Below are positions 1-9,446 of a stretch of 64,000 nt of DNA, piece by piece (positions within the stretch are counted from its first letter, which is position 1; the number at the start of each line of letters is the position of its first letter). Source of the stretch: Eucalyptus grandis (lineage: Eukaryota; Streptophyta; Magnoliopsida; Myrtales; Myrtaceae); the NCBI RefSeq assembly GCF_016545825.1, contig NC_052614.1, positions 1,836,630 through 1,900,629 of the forward strand, written 5' to 3'. The position numbers and the translations under genes are program-made. Under the pieces are notes generated by a model that saw nothing but the letters and a program-made list of their open reading frames with translations, was not told the DNA's origin and did no database searches.

Positions 1-879
1 TATAACTAGTAAATTTTGTTTGTGAGCAATCTCAGTCAATTATCAAATCAATTGACTTTCACTTCCATCTCCCTTTAGACATCCTGAAATCGGTGAAGAA
101 AAAATCACCTTTCTAGGTGCAATTGACTTGGATCAATAACCAAAAATGCAAGAAGTAAAATAAGAAATCTTCTTTGCCAGTGCAATTTGTGCTATGCATA
201 TACAAGACAAAGAAAAGAAAATCCAAGACTAATTCTATCATAATGTGAGCAGTAGAACCAATGATGATGTTTTCGAATGAGAACATGAACTTATTTAGAT
301 CCTCAATATCGATCGATTGCAGTGTCATTGGTTTGTCCAATGAGGTGAATTCCAACAAGACGCAAGAGATCATTCAAGTATCTACCAATTTGTTTTCATC
401 ATTTGGAGCTTCATGTTAAAAATTGAAAATCTTCCCTACAACCAAGTAAGACATTTTGCAGCAGTATAACGAATCGCACTTATAAAGAACTTTTTTCTTT
501 GTTCAACGTGTAAATCACCATGTCACCGAAACAACACAAGCAATTATGCACTAATAGTCAGAGAGTACCTCTCAAAAATAATACCATTAGTATTGCTTAC
601 ATCTGGCTTCTAAGGATCTTTAAAAGACACATAATACCTTCACTATAGCACTAATATAAAAAACTTTAGATCCTGGGTGCTACTTCTAATAACTCCTTGT
701 TTCTACTTATGCTTGTTATGCTGAATGCATTTTGAAATCAATTAAGCATTCTTAGAATCTCTTGGAGGCATACAAGTTGCTCGTAGAATTCAAGCAATTT
801 GCCAGGATTAATTAGCCTTTTTTCTCCTTTCATGTCTTTTAGCTTTGAGGACCAACTTTTTTAACATCGCACAGCAAAT
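1..879. other. AT-rich spacer, no gene recognised
   Basis: I find no exon series or recognisable protein here. One short minus-strand reading frame (about 113-373) encodes a hydrophobic, low-complexity peptide resembling no family I know. The stretch lies downstream, in the minus sense, of the F-box/LRR remnants that start near 880, so it may hold their decayed 3' exons or 3' flank. Confidence 0.4.
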
Positions 880-1550
880 ACATTACTGCATAAAGCACAG
901 AATTTAGCTCTAGACAATCAGCATCTAACCCATCAATCTCAATCCTCTTTAGCTGTCGAGCCATACCCACAAACGACTTCTAACGGCAATATTCCTCTGC
1001 AATAACATTTCCAAACACTGACTCATTCTTGATCTGCAAATTGATAGCAAACCTAAGTTTCTTTATTTGGAACTTGACGGTGGTAGCTCCCCATCACCAA
1101 TTTCGTGACGTGATGCTTAACAAGATCGCCATGAGCCCTTAACTTGATGAGCATGTAAGTAGTCATCTTGAAGTTTACTTCGGCCTCAACTAAAGAAGAT
1201 ATTTAATTTGGTATGAACTCTCCCTTAAAAGAATCGCCTAATGGGCACAATTTGAGAAGATGAGCTGCCAAAGTTTTCAAGATTGAACCTTGACGATGAG
1301 AATCACCAACTCTCTCGAACCTCTTGACTCAATTATGATATTATTGAAAATTTTGCAATATTTCAACTCTAGGAATTCTAGAACAGGGTTGTTACTCGAA
1401 ACTCTAATCATCGCATCATCCTTCAATGCATCTTCAATTCGTAATGTCTTCAGTGAACACCAATTTATGGTACCCAATGTTGAAAAACAGCATCGGGACG
1501 AGCAAACTCACCAATGTAGTGCTTGGAACAAGATTTGTGGCAACGCGTAA
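880..1550 (-). pseudogene. F-box/LRR protein, LRR-part fragment (copy alpha)
   Basis: This is a decayed piece of a plant F-box/LRR gene read on the minus strand. The best stretch (about 1477-1277) carries the LRR pattern of the family, with 'SLKTLRIEDA', 'PVLEFLELKYC' and 'SRELVI' in the usual order. Further down the minus strand, frames change several times but 'LLKLCPLGD' and 'SLVEAEVNF' can still be read. In intact members these mark the end of the LRR-encoding first exon. Stops and frame changes make it non-coding. The adjacent 2056-2617 segment repeats the same region ('ATHLLKLCLLG', 'VTSLVD'), so the two are parts of tandem copies or of one internally duplicated gene. F-box proteins of this type are substrate receptors of SCF ubiquitin ligases. 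No product is expected here. Confidence 0.6.
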
Positions 1551-2055
1551 TAGTTATTCCAATTCTATTTCATTTAGTTATTTAGTTTAGCTTTAAGCAA
1601 TTTTTTATTATCAAAGCAATAACAATTTCATCCAACATGTGTTGTCTCAAGCTTCAAGAAATGAAAAATGATTTGTGGTGTGAAACAAAGAAGTCATCGA
1701 GACAATGCACATAAATTCAATGGTCTAAACTAAACTTCACATGTTTATATGGTGAAAAGGCTATGACAGTTAACCGACAAGATCTTTCCATATGGAATGA
1801 GATGGAAATCCATGGTTGATGGTTTGTTGCATGTGATGGAGACATGTGGGCATTGCTTATTTGCCACCTCAACATAGTGACATGAGTAGGCCTGTTAAAC
1901 GGGTGGATTGTATCGGGTTAAGTTTGGATCAGATCGAAAATAGTTTGACCTGAATTGATCAATTTAACCCATTTTGACCAAATTATATGTGATGCGTACT
2001 TGATTGGAGTTGGGATCCATTTCAAGCGATTTTTCCCCTCTCTTTTTGTCTTTGA
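1551..2055. other. Spacer between two F-box/LRR fragments
   Basis: No open frame or recognised domain. The sequence is AT-rich, with a stretch near 1885-1985 (gggtggattg, gggttaagtttgg, ttgacc) that reads like a degenerate dispersed repeat, but I could not find its borders. Confidence 0.35.
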
Positions 2056-2617
2056 CTAATCAACCAAAGAAGTTACTTGATCTAGTCCAAATTTTATTCT
2101 TGTATCACTTCCCAATAGGCATAATTTCAGTAGATGAGTAGCTGATATATCCAAGAGCAAACCATCACAGGCATATAACCTGTTAGAGTTAATCACCAAC
2201 TCTCTCACAGCTCTTGATTCAATTCTCATGTGCTTAAAGCTTATGCAGTCTTTCAACTTAGGAAACTACAAAACAAGGCACCTCCTCAAAAGTCTTCGAT
2301 CCATCAACTTGGCATATCGAATGCGCAGTGTCTTCAGCGAAGACCAATTCACAGCATCTATCAACCAAAAATCGCCTTGAGACAAGTGCAAACTTACCAA
2401 AGTAGTGAGGTGGAAGAAGGAAGCCAGCAACACATGAACCTGAAATGCCAGGATGCAGGTTTAACGACAACTCTTCGACGCCATGCCCGATTACAAACTT
2501 AACACTTAACGCAGCTATTAATACTTGAATCCAACAAGGGCCTTGCAAACTCAACACAGCTATTAATAATTGAATCCAACAAGGGGTGACAGGAAAATTT
2601 TTCAAGTTTTGGAACAT
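2056..2617 (-). pseudogene. F-box/LRR protein, LRR-part fragment (copy beta)
   Basis: Minus-strand remnant of an F-box/LRR gene. The upstream part (about 2617-2258) contains 'HGVEELSLNLHP', typical of the first LRR after the F-box linker ('GRRVEDLSL' in paralogues of this window). The downstream part (2256-2056) contains 'AVRELVI', 'ATHLLKLCLLG' and 'DQVTSLVD', matching the last LRRs of the first exon in family members. The two parts are in different frames and separated by stops. The matching F-box exon is probably the one at 5080-5545 on the same strand, 2.5 kb upstream in the minus sense, with a Mutator-like element in between. It is a pseudogene. The link between the pieces is inferred from order and orientation. 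Confidence 0.6.
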
Positions 2618-2770
2618 TTTTTTTAGAGAAAAGCTCTATAAGATAATGCATTCTACTACTCAAGTATTAGATGAATACAAATGAGGGGCTAACATTCCTA
2701 TTTAGACAAGAGTCCCTCATGTAACATTCATTGATTGGTTCTCGATCTAATGATGGAGATTTATATAAGA

Positions 2771-2983
2771 GTCTATCAACGGGAAAATTACCAAAAAAGT
2801 CCTAAACCTATTGCAATTATGCCAATTCAGTTATAAATTTATTTATTTTTGGCCAATTTAGTCATAAACCTTTTATAATCATGTTAATTTAGTCCTTCCA
2901 GCCGAAATTGACTGGCCAATTGAGTCATAAATAATTTTTTTTTAATAATATTTTATTTAATTGATTTTATTTATTAATTTTTT

Positions 2984-3026
<43 letters not shown>

Positions 3027-3718
3027 TCCTTTGGCTCCGACGACCAGGCAAGCTCACCTCGCCATCGCTGGGCGGGGGCAAGCTAGCTCGACCACTGATG
3101 GGCGAGCCCCTGCCGGATCTGGCGAGGGCTCACCCCACCGTCACTAGCTGAGCTGCTTGCCCAACCACTAGCAAGGCAAGCCCTTGCCAGATTTGATGAG
3201 GGGGGCCTCATTGTCATTGGGTCTAGTGAGGTGAGCGCTTGCCAAATCCAACGGGGGCTTGCCTCTCGTCGTTGGACGAGCTATTCACCTAGGCACTGGT
3301 GAGGTGAGCCCTTGCCAGATCCAGCGGGGGCTTGCCTCGCCAGTGGCGGCCGGGCGAGCTCGCCCTCTCCTAGTGACAACGAGGCGAGCCCTCGCTCGAT
3401 CCGACGGGGGCTCATCTAGCGATGACCAACTCAATCCGGTGATTAGCCAGACAAAGGAAAAAGGAGGGAGGAGGGAAAAAAAAGAGAAAAAAAGGAAAAA
3501 AAGATTTAAAAAAATCCAAAATAAAATTCAAAAAAACATTATTAAAAAAATTGTCATTGGCGCTAGCCGGAGGCCACATTAGCACTGGCTGGCCAATTTT
3601 GATCGAAAGAACTGAGCTAGCACGATTGCAAAAGATTTTTGACTCAATTAGCAAAAAAAAAAAATGGCACAATTACAATAGGTTTATGACTTTTGTGGTA
3701 ATTTTCCTGTCTATCAAC
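2771..3718. mobile_element. Non-autonomous Mutator-like element (928 bp) with 10-bp target duplication
   Basis: The element spans 2781-3708. Its left end 'gggaaaattacc' and right end 'ggtaattttcct' are inverted copies, and the inverted repeat continues for more than 40 bp with few mismatches ('cctaaacctattg' against 'caataggtttatgac'). A direct repeat 'gtctatcaac' flanks it exactly (2771-2780 and 3709-3718). A 9-10 bp target duplication is the hallmark of Mutator-like transposons. The interior holds a (TC)n run, then a GC-rich block with repeated 'gcgagcccttgccagatc' phrases and a purine-rich block; no transposase is visible. Internal open frames around 3259-3582 and 3412-3672 are low-complexity and not genes. 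It sits between the F-box and LRR parts of a minus-strand F-box gene. Confidence 0.9.
2987..3024. repeat. (TC)n microsatellite
   Basis: Nineteen uninterrupted TC units inside the Mutator-like element. Confidence 0.97.
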
Positions 3719-4139
3719 TACCGACATTTATGATAGGAATTTTCTAGAAAATGCTACGTTTGTCGTGTCGTCCATCCTTGGGAATATTCTAAAAGTCTCT
3801 AGAAACTCTAGGAGACTTGGTCAATCTTTTTCAGTTGTACTTAGTCCTTTGTTCATTTGTGTATATTTTGAATATACACAAAATATGTGCAACTTTTGCT
3901 AGTAACAATAGCTAAATAGAAGGAATTCTTTAATGCACAATCTCATCTAAAAGTGTGTATATATGAAATAAGAAAACGTAAATTACACCAAATGGAAATA
4001 AAATTTGTTTTCTCTTTCTGTGCCACTTTAGATGGTGCGTGAAAACCAAGTATGTTGACACTATAAGTCGGGTCTAACAAATGCTTTGACATGGCTTCAT
4101 TTTGAGTTTTTTAAGTTTGATTTTTTTAAATTACTTATT
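3719..4139. other. AT-rich spacer
   Basis: No open frame or recognised motif. It is the former continuation of the sequence into which the Mutator-like element inserted. Confidence 0.4.
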
Positions 4140-4800
4140 TCTCACGTAATAAATGAACTCTATTATAATCGGGTCTGGGTAGGCTCAAGAGGGGTGGGCT
4201 TACGTATAAATGAGCCTAAGCTCCATAAAAAAAAAAAAAAAATTAATTGCCCGAGTTAGCCTGATTTGTGATACCACATCCAAACGCTCTATTTACTAGG
4301 CAGTAAACATAAATAGGTGGTGAAACTTGCAAAATTCTACCTAAAAAGTTGAGCATAAATGACTTCTCAGAGATAATTCCTTAGCAAAAACCACATTCGT
4401 AATCAAGTTTGGCATCTCATGAGCTTAGGAATAGCATAATCACATCTTAAATTACATACACGTTCCCTTTTCTTTTCTCTTTTTTTTTTTTTTCAAACTG
4501 GCTGACAAATGTGGCACCAAAGAAGATTATTCTCGCCTCCCAATCATGCCAAGTACAGACTGCGATGCACGTCGCACGTCTCTATTTTGACGCCGACTCC
4601 ACTGTTCTACTAAAAAAAGGTTGCCGAGTTTGTGCATCAATTTCTATCCAAGTTGGCGTATCAAAGGTCGGAAGCCAAAATAAGTAGGAGACGTGTAAGC
4701 AAGCGTCATGGGGGAGCTACGTGGAGAGGACTGATCGCTCGGCCCCGGCTGCCAACTAATACATTTAGTTTCCCCTTTTCTAGGACTACCTATTGATTTG
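4140..4800. repeat. Dispersed repeat, copy 1 (second copy at 52230-52900)
   Basis: Much of this stretch matches 52230-52900 in order and orientation. Shared phrases include 'tgatttgtgatacca' (copy 2 'tgatttgtgatatca'), 'gagataattccttagc' (copy 2 'gagataattctttagc'), 'ggcgactcca' against 'gacgccgactcca', and 'agctacgtggagaggactg' (copy 2 'agctatgtggagaggactg'). I see no coding capacity and no clear terminal repeats. Both copies lie next to minus-strand F-box/LRR genes, but on opposite sides of them, so simple co-duplication of gene plus promoter does not explain them. It could be a degraded transposon. Confidence 0.65.
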
Positions 4801-5079
4801 TTTTTTTGGAATGTCGAGTTATTATCGCATGGCATAAGCACCATGGGGTGGCTCTTAACTTTTTTTCTACATATAAATGTACTTAAAATGAAAATACACC
4901 TAAATGAACTATTAAAGTGGCTTTTAGAAAATAGGAGGGATATTGAAATAATTTCATACAGAAAGGGAAATGTTCTTGCAAAAAAAATCAAAGGTTTAAA
5001 TATTGCCAACTCTATCCACATATATTTGTTTTTTTTTTTTGGTAAGAAAGCATTTAGATAATATTTAGTCACTGAAAAT

Positions 5080-5545
5080 TTAACTATCCATATTACGATT
5101 AGGGTAATAAGAATAGTTTGAACAATAGCTTTTCAACTTAATTGCAATGCAGAGGAATCGCACCACGTCCATGAATGCAATGAAACTCTTGAACATTTGG
5201 ATACCACTGGTGGGCAGAGAGAACGATATATGTGGATTAGAGGTCCGAGTGGAATGCCATCGTTTAGACAAGACAATGGTTTTGACCGCGTCTTTTGTGG
5301 CCAAGAAGGAGAAGATATGAAGGATGATGGCACCGGGCAATTGACTGATGTAATCCACTGAGCTTCGGGTTTCATCCCGACCGGAAGGACGAGGTAATCG
5401 TGGACAGGGACGTTTTCCAGTTGGATTTGCCGACTATTCGATCCAGGCCTTGTATGGAGGATTCTTCAAGTCTTTTGCCTGTGGCCCCCGACGGCGATGG
5501 AGCCAAAAATTAGGCCTTATTCTCATTTTCCCCAAAGCTTTAATC
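5080..5545 (-). pseudogene. F-box/LRR protein, F-box exon fragment
   Basis: On the minus strand, 'DYISQLPGAIILHIFSF' and 'DAVKTIVLSKRWHSTR' are read from about 5358 to 5250. This is the canonical plant F-box (LPD.. ILHHIFSFL ..KDAV.TSVLSKRW), which binds the Skp1 adaptor of an SCF ubiquitin ligase. No good in-frame ATG precedes it; the upstream sequence to about 5545 is GC-rich like the N-terminal extension in paralogues but carries frame changes. After the F-box the reading frame degenerates near 5150. The LRR part at 2056-2617 is probably the continuation. No protein is expected. Confidence 0.72.
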
Positions 5546-6720
5546 AGAACAGAGACTAGACCCACAAACTCTTCTTATTTATCTTCAAAATTCAAAAAAG
5601 AAAGATATCTAACCTTTGGATAAAAATGGAAATAAATTTAGATAGTTTCAGATAATAAATTCTCAAGAGCCTATGGAAATTATTACTAACAGAGAGCAAC
5701 TATCATATCCTTTTCTTTTTGGTAATTTTCCTTTTTCACTATAATTGTACTTATTCCTTTTCTCGTTTTGGATTATTGTGGCCGTGGCATGAGCCCACAC
5801 AAGGGCCATGTTAATGTACCTGCCACACCTATTATTCTTAAAATTTAAAATACTCCAAAAGAAAGTATCATGATGCTTTTTCAAAAATAAGAGAGTCGTT
5901 GAAGTAATGTTTTCACAAATAAGTCGTATATTTATTAATTATTCAAGTATTTTAATGCGGCTGATTCTATCAACATAAACTTAGAGCTAAAATAAGCTAT
6001 AAAAATATATATAATAAATGAAATATATTCAAATCACTTGATTTTTTTTTTTTGGCAAAAAGTTCTAAAAAAATTCACTCAACCTTCTTCATAGCGGACT
6101 TCAACTTTTGCAAGCCATCGAAGGCAATTGTTCCGCTCTTTTGTTTCTTCTACTTTTCCCTCTTTAGTACTTTTCGGTAAATTTATTTTATATTTCAAGC
6201 TATTGTGGCTGTGACATGAACACCACATGTTAGTCCCCTTAACTTTGTTGTCATATCAATATTTTCCAAATCAAAAAAATTTAAAACATATTATCTTCCA
6301 GAATAAGAGGGATATTGAAGATTTTTTTTTTTCAAAAATAAGTTGTGAAATTACAAATTATGGAAGCATTTTAATATAGCAACTTCTATCTATAGATTTA
6401 ACCTAACAGTATAAATGTCATTATAATTAGAGTATAAAAAGTTGAAGAATTATTAAGATATGTTTAAATGCTAAGAAAGAGTAATTTTTAACAAATCATG
6501 AAAAAATGTGACTCGTCTAACATAGTTGGTCAAGAATTTTTGTATTTTATGACCATTGTGCAAAGAGGGTAACTATCTCTACCCTTTTCATTTTGATTAA
6601 TTTATCTTTGTAATGTTTTCAATTTATTTTTATTTATTAGAGCTAGTTTATCCTTTTTAATTTTTTTTTTTTTATAATCTTTTGGCAACGGCTGAATACT
6701 ATCGTTACCTTTTTTCTTTC
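5546..6720. other. AT-rich spacer
   Basis: I see no gene. Two partly similar stretches occur: 5755-5945 and 6190-6380 share 'attgtgg ccgtggcatgagcccacac' against 'attgtgg ctgtgacatgaacaccacat', followed by 'aaaataagagagt..gttgaagtaatgttttcac' against 'agaataagagggatattgaagattttttt'. This suggests an old tandem duplication of about 430 bp. Confidence 0.45.
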
Positions 6721-7860
6721 TAATGGTTTACCCTTCCTAGTACTTTAGCCCAGTTTCACATATCAAGCCCAAGCCCATTTAAATATAGCCTCAAGTCCAC
6801 CACAATTACAATAAGCCCAAAGGCACCAAAGCCCGCCCAAAAAACCTAATTCTCCGTTTTTGTTCTCTCTTCCTACGCCCGGTCTGCATCACCCGGAAGA
6901 ACAGAAAATGGACTTTGCAAGGCCGAAGCTCGCCAAACCAGAATATCAGCAAACAAAGCGATAAAAAATAGGTGCACAAAGTGGAAGATAGCTGTAGGGA
7001 TCCATCAAAACGCATCTGACGAGCGACGGGCACCGGCGATGGACTGAAAACCAAAAGCAATCGGACGAAGTTCATTTAGGCATTTCGTCGAACATGTGGT
7101 AGGCACCGTCCGGGAAGGAAAAACCGAGCCGATTAAGGCCCAAGTTTGCAACGACGTTCGGCACGGATGGTAAATGGATATGTCATGGAGACCAGGGGAG
7201 GCTCACTGATGCTCGAAATCGAGCACAGGCGTGCACCAATGAGTCGCTGCCTCGGTTGGCCGAGACAAGGACCAATGGGGTACTAAAAGGGGTGCTGGCG
7301 GGGTCCCTACCAAGCTCGGTGGCAATGGACGGCGGACGAGCATAATAGATCGGGCTATGTCCGCTCGCCTTGCACACCTGAAATCGGACTGGCGCAAGGC
7401 CAACCCGGCCTCTTTTTCCTTTTCCCCTTCCCCCGCCTGGGCCAATCCATTTTTCCCTCTTCCCCCGCATGGGCCAGCCCCTTTCTTTTTTATCTTTTTC
7501 CCTTCCCCGGCCTAGCCCTCTTTTTTTCTTCCCCTTTCCTCCCCATCCTTTGGGATTTGCCACAATAGCATGGAATGGAGGTCGGTGGCAAAGCAAGGCA
7601 AACGGGGCAGCCCAATTGAAGTTGGTCATCAGGACTAGGCCGGCAAGGTAGCTAGCAATGGCAAAGGGCGAGGGAGTCTTTTGGCGACTCGACTACACCT
7701 CAGCCATGTCTAACGACCACCAGCCAAGGCCTTGAGTTCGTGCTTTCCCCCTTTCTTGGCAATCTTCATTTGTGCCTTTGTCGCAACCTTCCCTCGACAT
7801 GCATCATCTAGGATTCAATTAATATTATTAAGTCTAAACTTAACTTGGGCTCTCCCAAAA
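6721..7860. other. GC-rich, pyrimidine-biased block, no gene supported
   Basis: This block has much higher GC than its surroundings and long Y-rich runs (7390-7560). It contains open frames on the minus strand (about 7629-7183 and 7075-6806), but they translate to low-complexity Gly/Lys/Arg-rich peptides without homology I can recognise. Long open frames are expected by chance in GC-rich, skewed DNA. The block may be part of a transposable element; no terminal repeats were identified. Confidence 0.4.
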
Positions 7861-8450
7861 TTATAGCAATTTGCAACTTAGGTTCAAATTTTTAACATAC
7901 AAATGACTTACAATAAGGAGTCATTACTAATTAGTTTATGATTAATCGATTAGAAAATCAAGTAAAATAATAGTGATTTACTTAACTCCTGCGAATAGCG
8001 GAATTTGGGTAAGGGAACTTAGTTATATTAAATTTTTCTAACGCTCTTTAAATACCATTCATTTTATCAAAAAAATAAAATAAAATTATTAAGCAGCTTG
8101 GATATATTTTATTATTTCCTAATATATGAGGTAATCATGCGGGATTTTGGTGAGAGCCTATTGTCCCTTGCCTCTGGTTGGTGAGGGTTGCCACACATCA
8201 AAGACCCCGCCAACCATGGCCAACACCTCACTTGTGATGGGGTAGTGTCCACAAGACAGGAGAGTTGGCCTAGCCTTTGTACCTAGTTTATTTATTTTGT
8301 TTAGTTTTATCCTTTTTCTTCTTTGAGTTTGTGTTTTTATAGAAAAAAAACATAATAAGGAAAAAAGAAAGAAAAAGGGATAGAAAATAAAAAGAATTTA
8401 AATGATAGAAGTGCTCTTGATCATCCAATGAGTTCGGATAATTTTTTTAG
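7861..8450. other. Spacer, no gene
   Basis: AT-rich sequence, with a short GC-rich patch at 8150-8270 that resembles the GC-rich interiors of the non-autonomous elements in this window ('cttgcctctggttggtgagggttgcc'). It probably belongs to the degraded element whose right end lies at 8455-8610. Confidence 0.4.
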
Positions 8451-8454
8451 ACTG

Positions 8455-8610
8455 ACATGATCACTCTAAGCCCTTATTTTAAATAAGGTCAACTCCATAT
8501 TCTTATTTGAAAAAATGAGGCATTTCATGTCTTTATTTTAAATAAATTTCATATCATGCATTTATTTAAAAAAATGATGACACTTCATGCCCTTATTTAA
8601 AAATTTCCCT
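8455..8610. mobile_element. Right end of a degraded TIR element with internal subrepeats
   Basis: The segment contains about five loose repeats of 'cccttatttaaaa' or 'ctttattttaaataa' spaced 30-40 bp apart and ends in 'aaatttccct'. It closely resembles the terminal inverted repeat of the Mutator-like element at 14663-15509 ('caggtccttatttggaattttccc'). No left end or target duplication was found, so it is probably truncated or too diverged. Confidence 0.5.
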
Positions 8611-8634
8611 AGATTTCATAATAAAAAGCTGCAA

Positions 8635-9440
8635 TAATTCTTGACTAATTTATAATCACCAGAAGTTATGATATAGTTCTACTAATTATTGTTTATGATT
8701 GCAAGTAAATAGTAAGTGACATATCAAATTTATAATTTGAAGAATCGATATTATGATTTCAGGATTTAATCTTCATAAAATTAAATTGATTTAAAGAAGT
8801 TTCAAACTTGCGGATGTTATTCTTAAATTGTTTGGTGAATCGATTAAAAGAATCTTTTTTTGTAGTTATAATTTTAGTTTATTTTAGTATATTCCTGCTA
8901 TTTCATTTTGCAAACCAAAGGCCCAGGGTTCGCTTTCTCCCTAATTGAAAAATCGGGAAGAGCCGACACAGCCAAAATTAGAATTTTATTATCCTAAATG
9001 TTTGATGAACATGCATTTGTTAAGGAAAAAAATAAAAGAAAATACCGACCAAGTTAGCATAACACGTAAGTCAATTACTTAATTTACCTTTTTTTCTAAG
9101 CATAAATTTTAATTGTAGTCCTCCACCTCTTTTCTCACATCGAAATCTTCTAATTTTTTTTTGCAATCAAATTCTTTATTTAGTCATGCATGATAATGAA
9201 CTGGAAAGAGAAAAGTTTCGATAAAAAAAATTTCAGCGACAAAATAGGAAAAATATATAAAAAAAAAAAAATTGAAGGATAAGGCAGTGTGTTTAAAAAA
9301 GGATAGGAAATCGGATCGAATAAAAAAAAAGATAAGATTCCAAATTGTATCGATAACTAATTGATTGCTCGTGTAGAACAAAATGAAAACGAAATGTCCT
9401 TGGAAACCTCAAGGGAACATCAGCAGAAACCCTAGAATTT
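8635..9440 (+). promoter_or_regulatory. Duplicated F-box gene 5' flank (copy 1)
   Basis: Upstream region of the F-box gene at 9447. Its first 300 bases align with 13565-13880 (in front of another F-box copy) and with 19190-19330 (in front of the first WRAP53-like copy). Shared phrases include 'tatagttctactaatta', 'gacatatcaaatttataat', 'tttcaaacttgcggatgttatt' and 'tagtttatttt'. The last 30 bases before the ATG ('ggaacatcagcagaaaccctagaatttcaa') are nearly identical in front of the ATG of 14085. The promoter therefore moved with the gene. I could not pick a TATA box with confidence. Confidence 0.6.
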
Positions 9441-9446
9441 CAAATC

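Noticed and set aside
5133..5375. 80-codon minus-strand frame starting with ATG over the F-box exon
   Set aside because: The F-box residues are in the other frame; this one has no domain.
7183..7629. 148-codon minus-strand frame
   Set aside because: GC-rich, skewed DNA with a Gly/Lys/Arg-rich low-complexity translation; no family resemblance, and overlapping frames exist on both strands.
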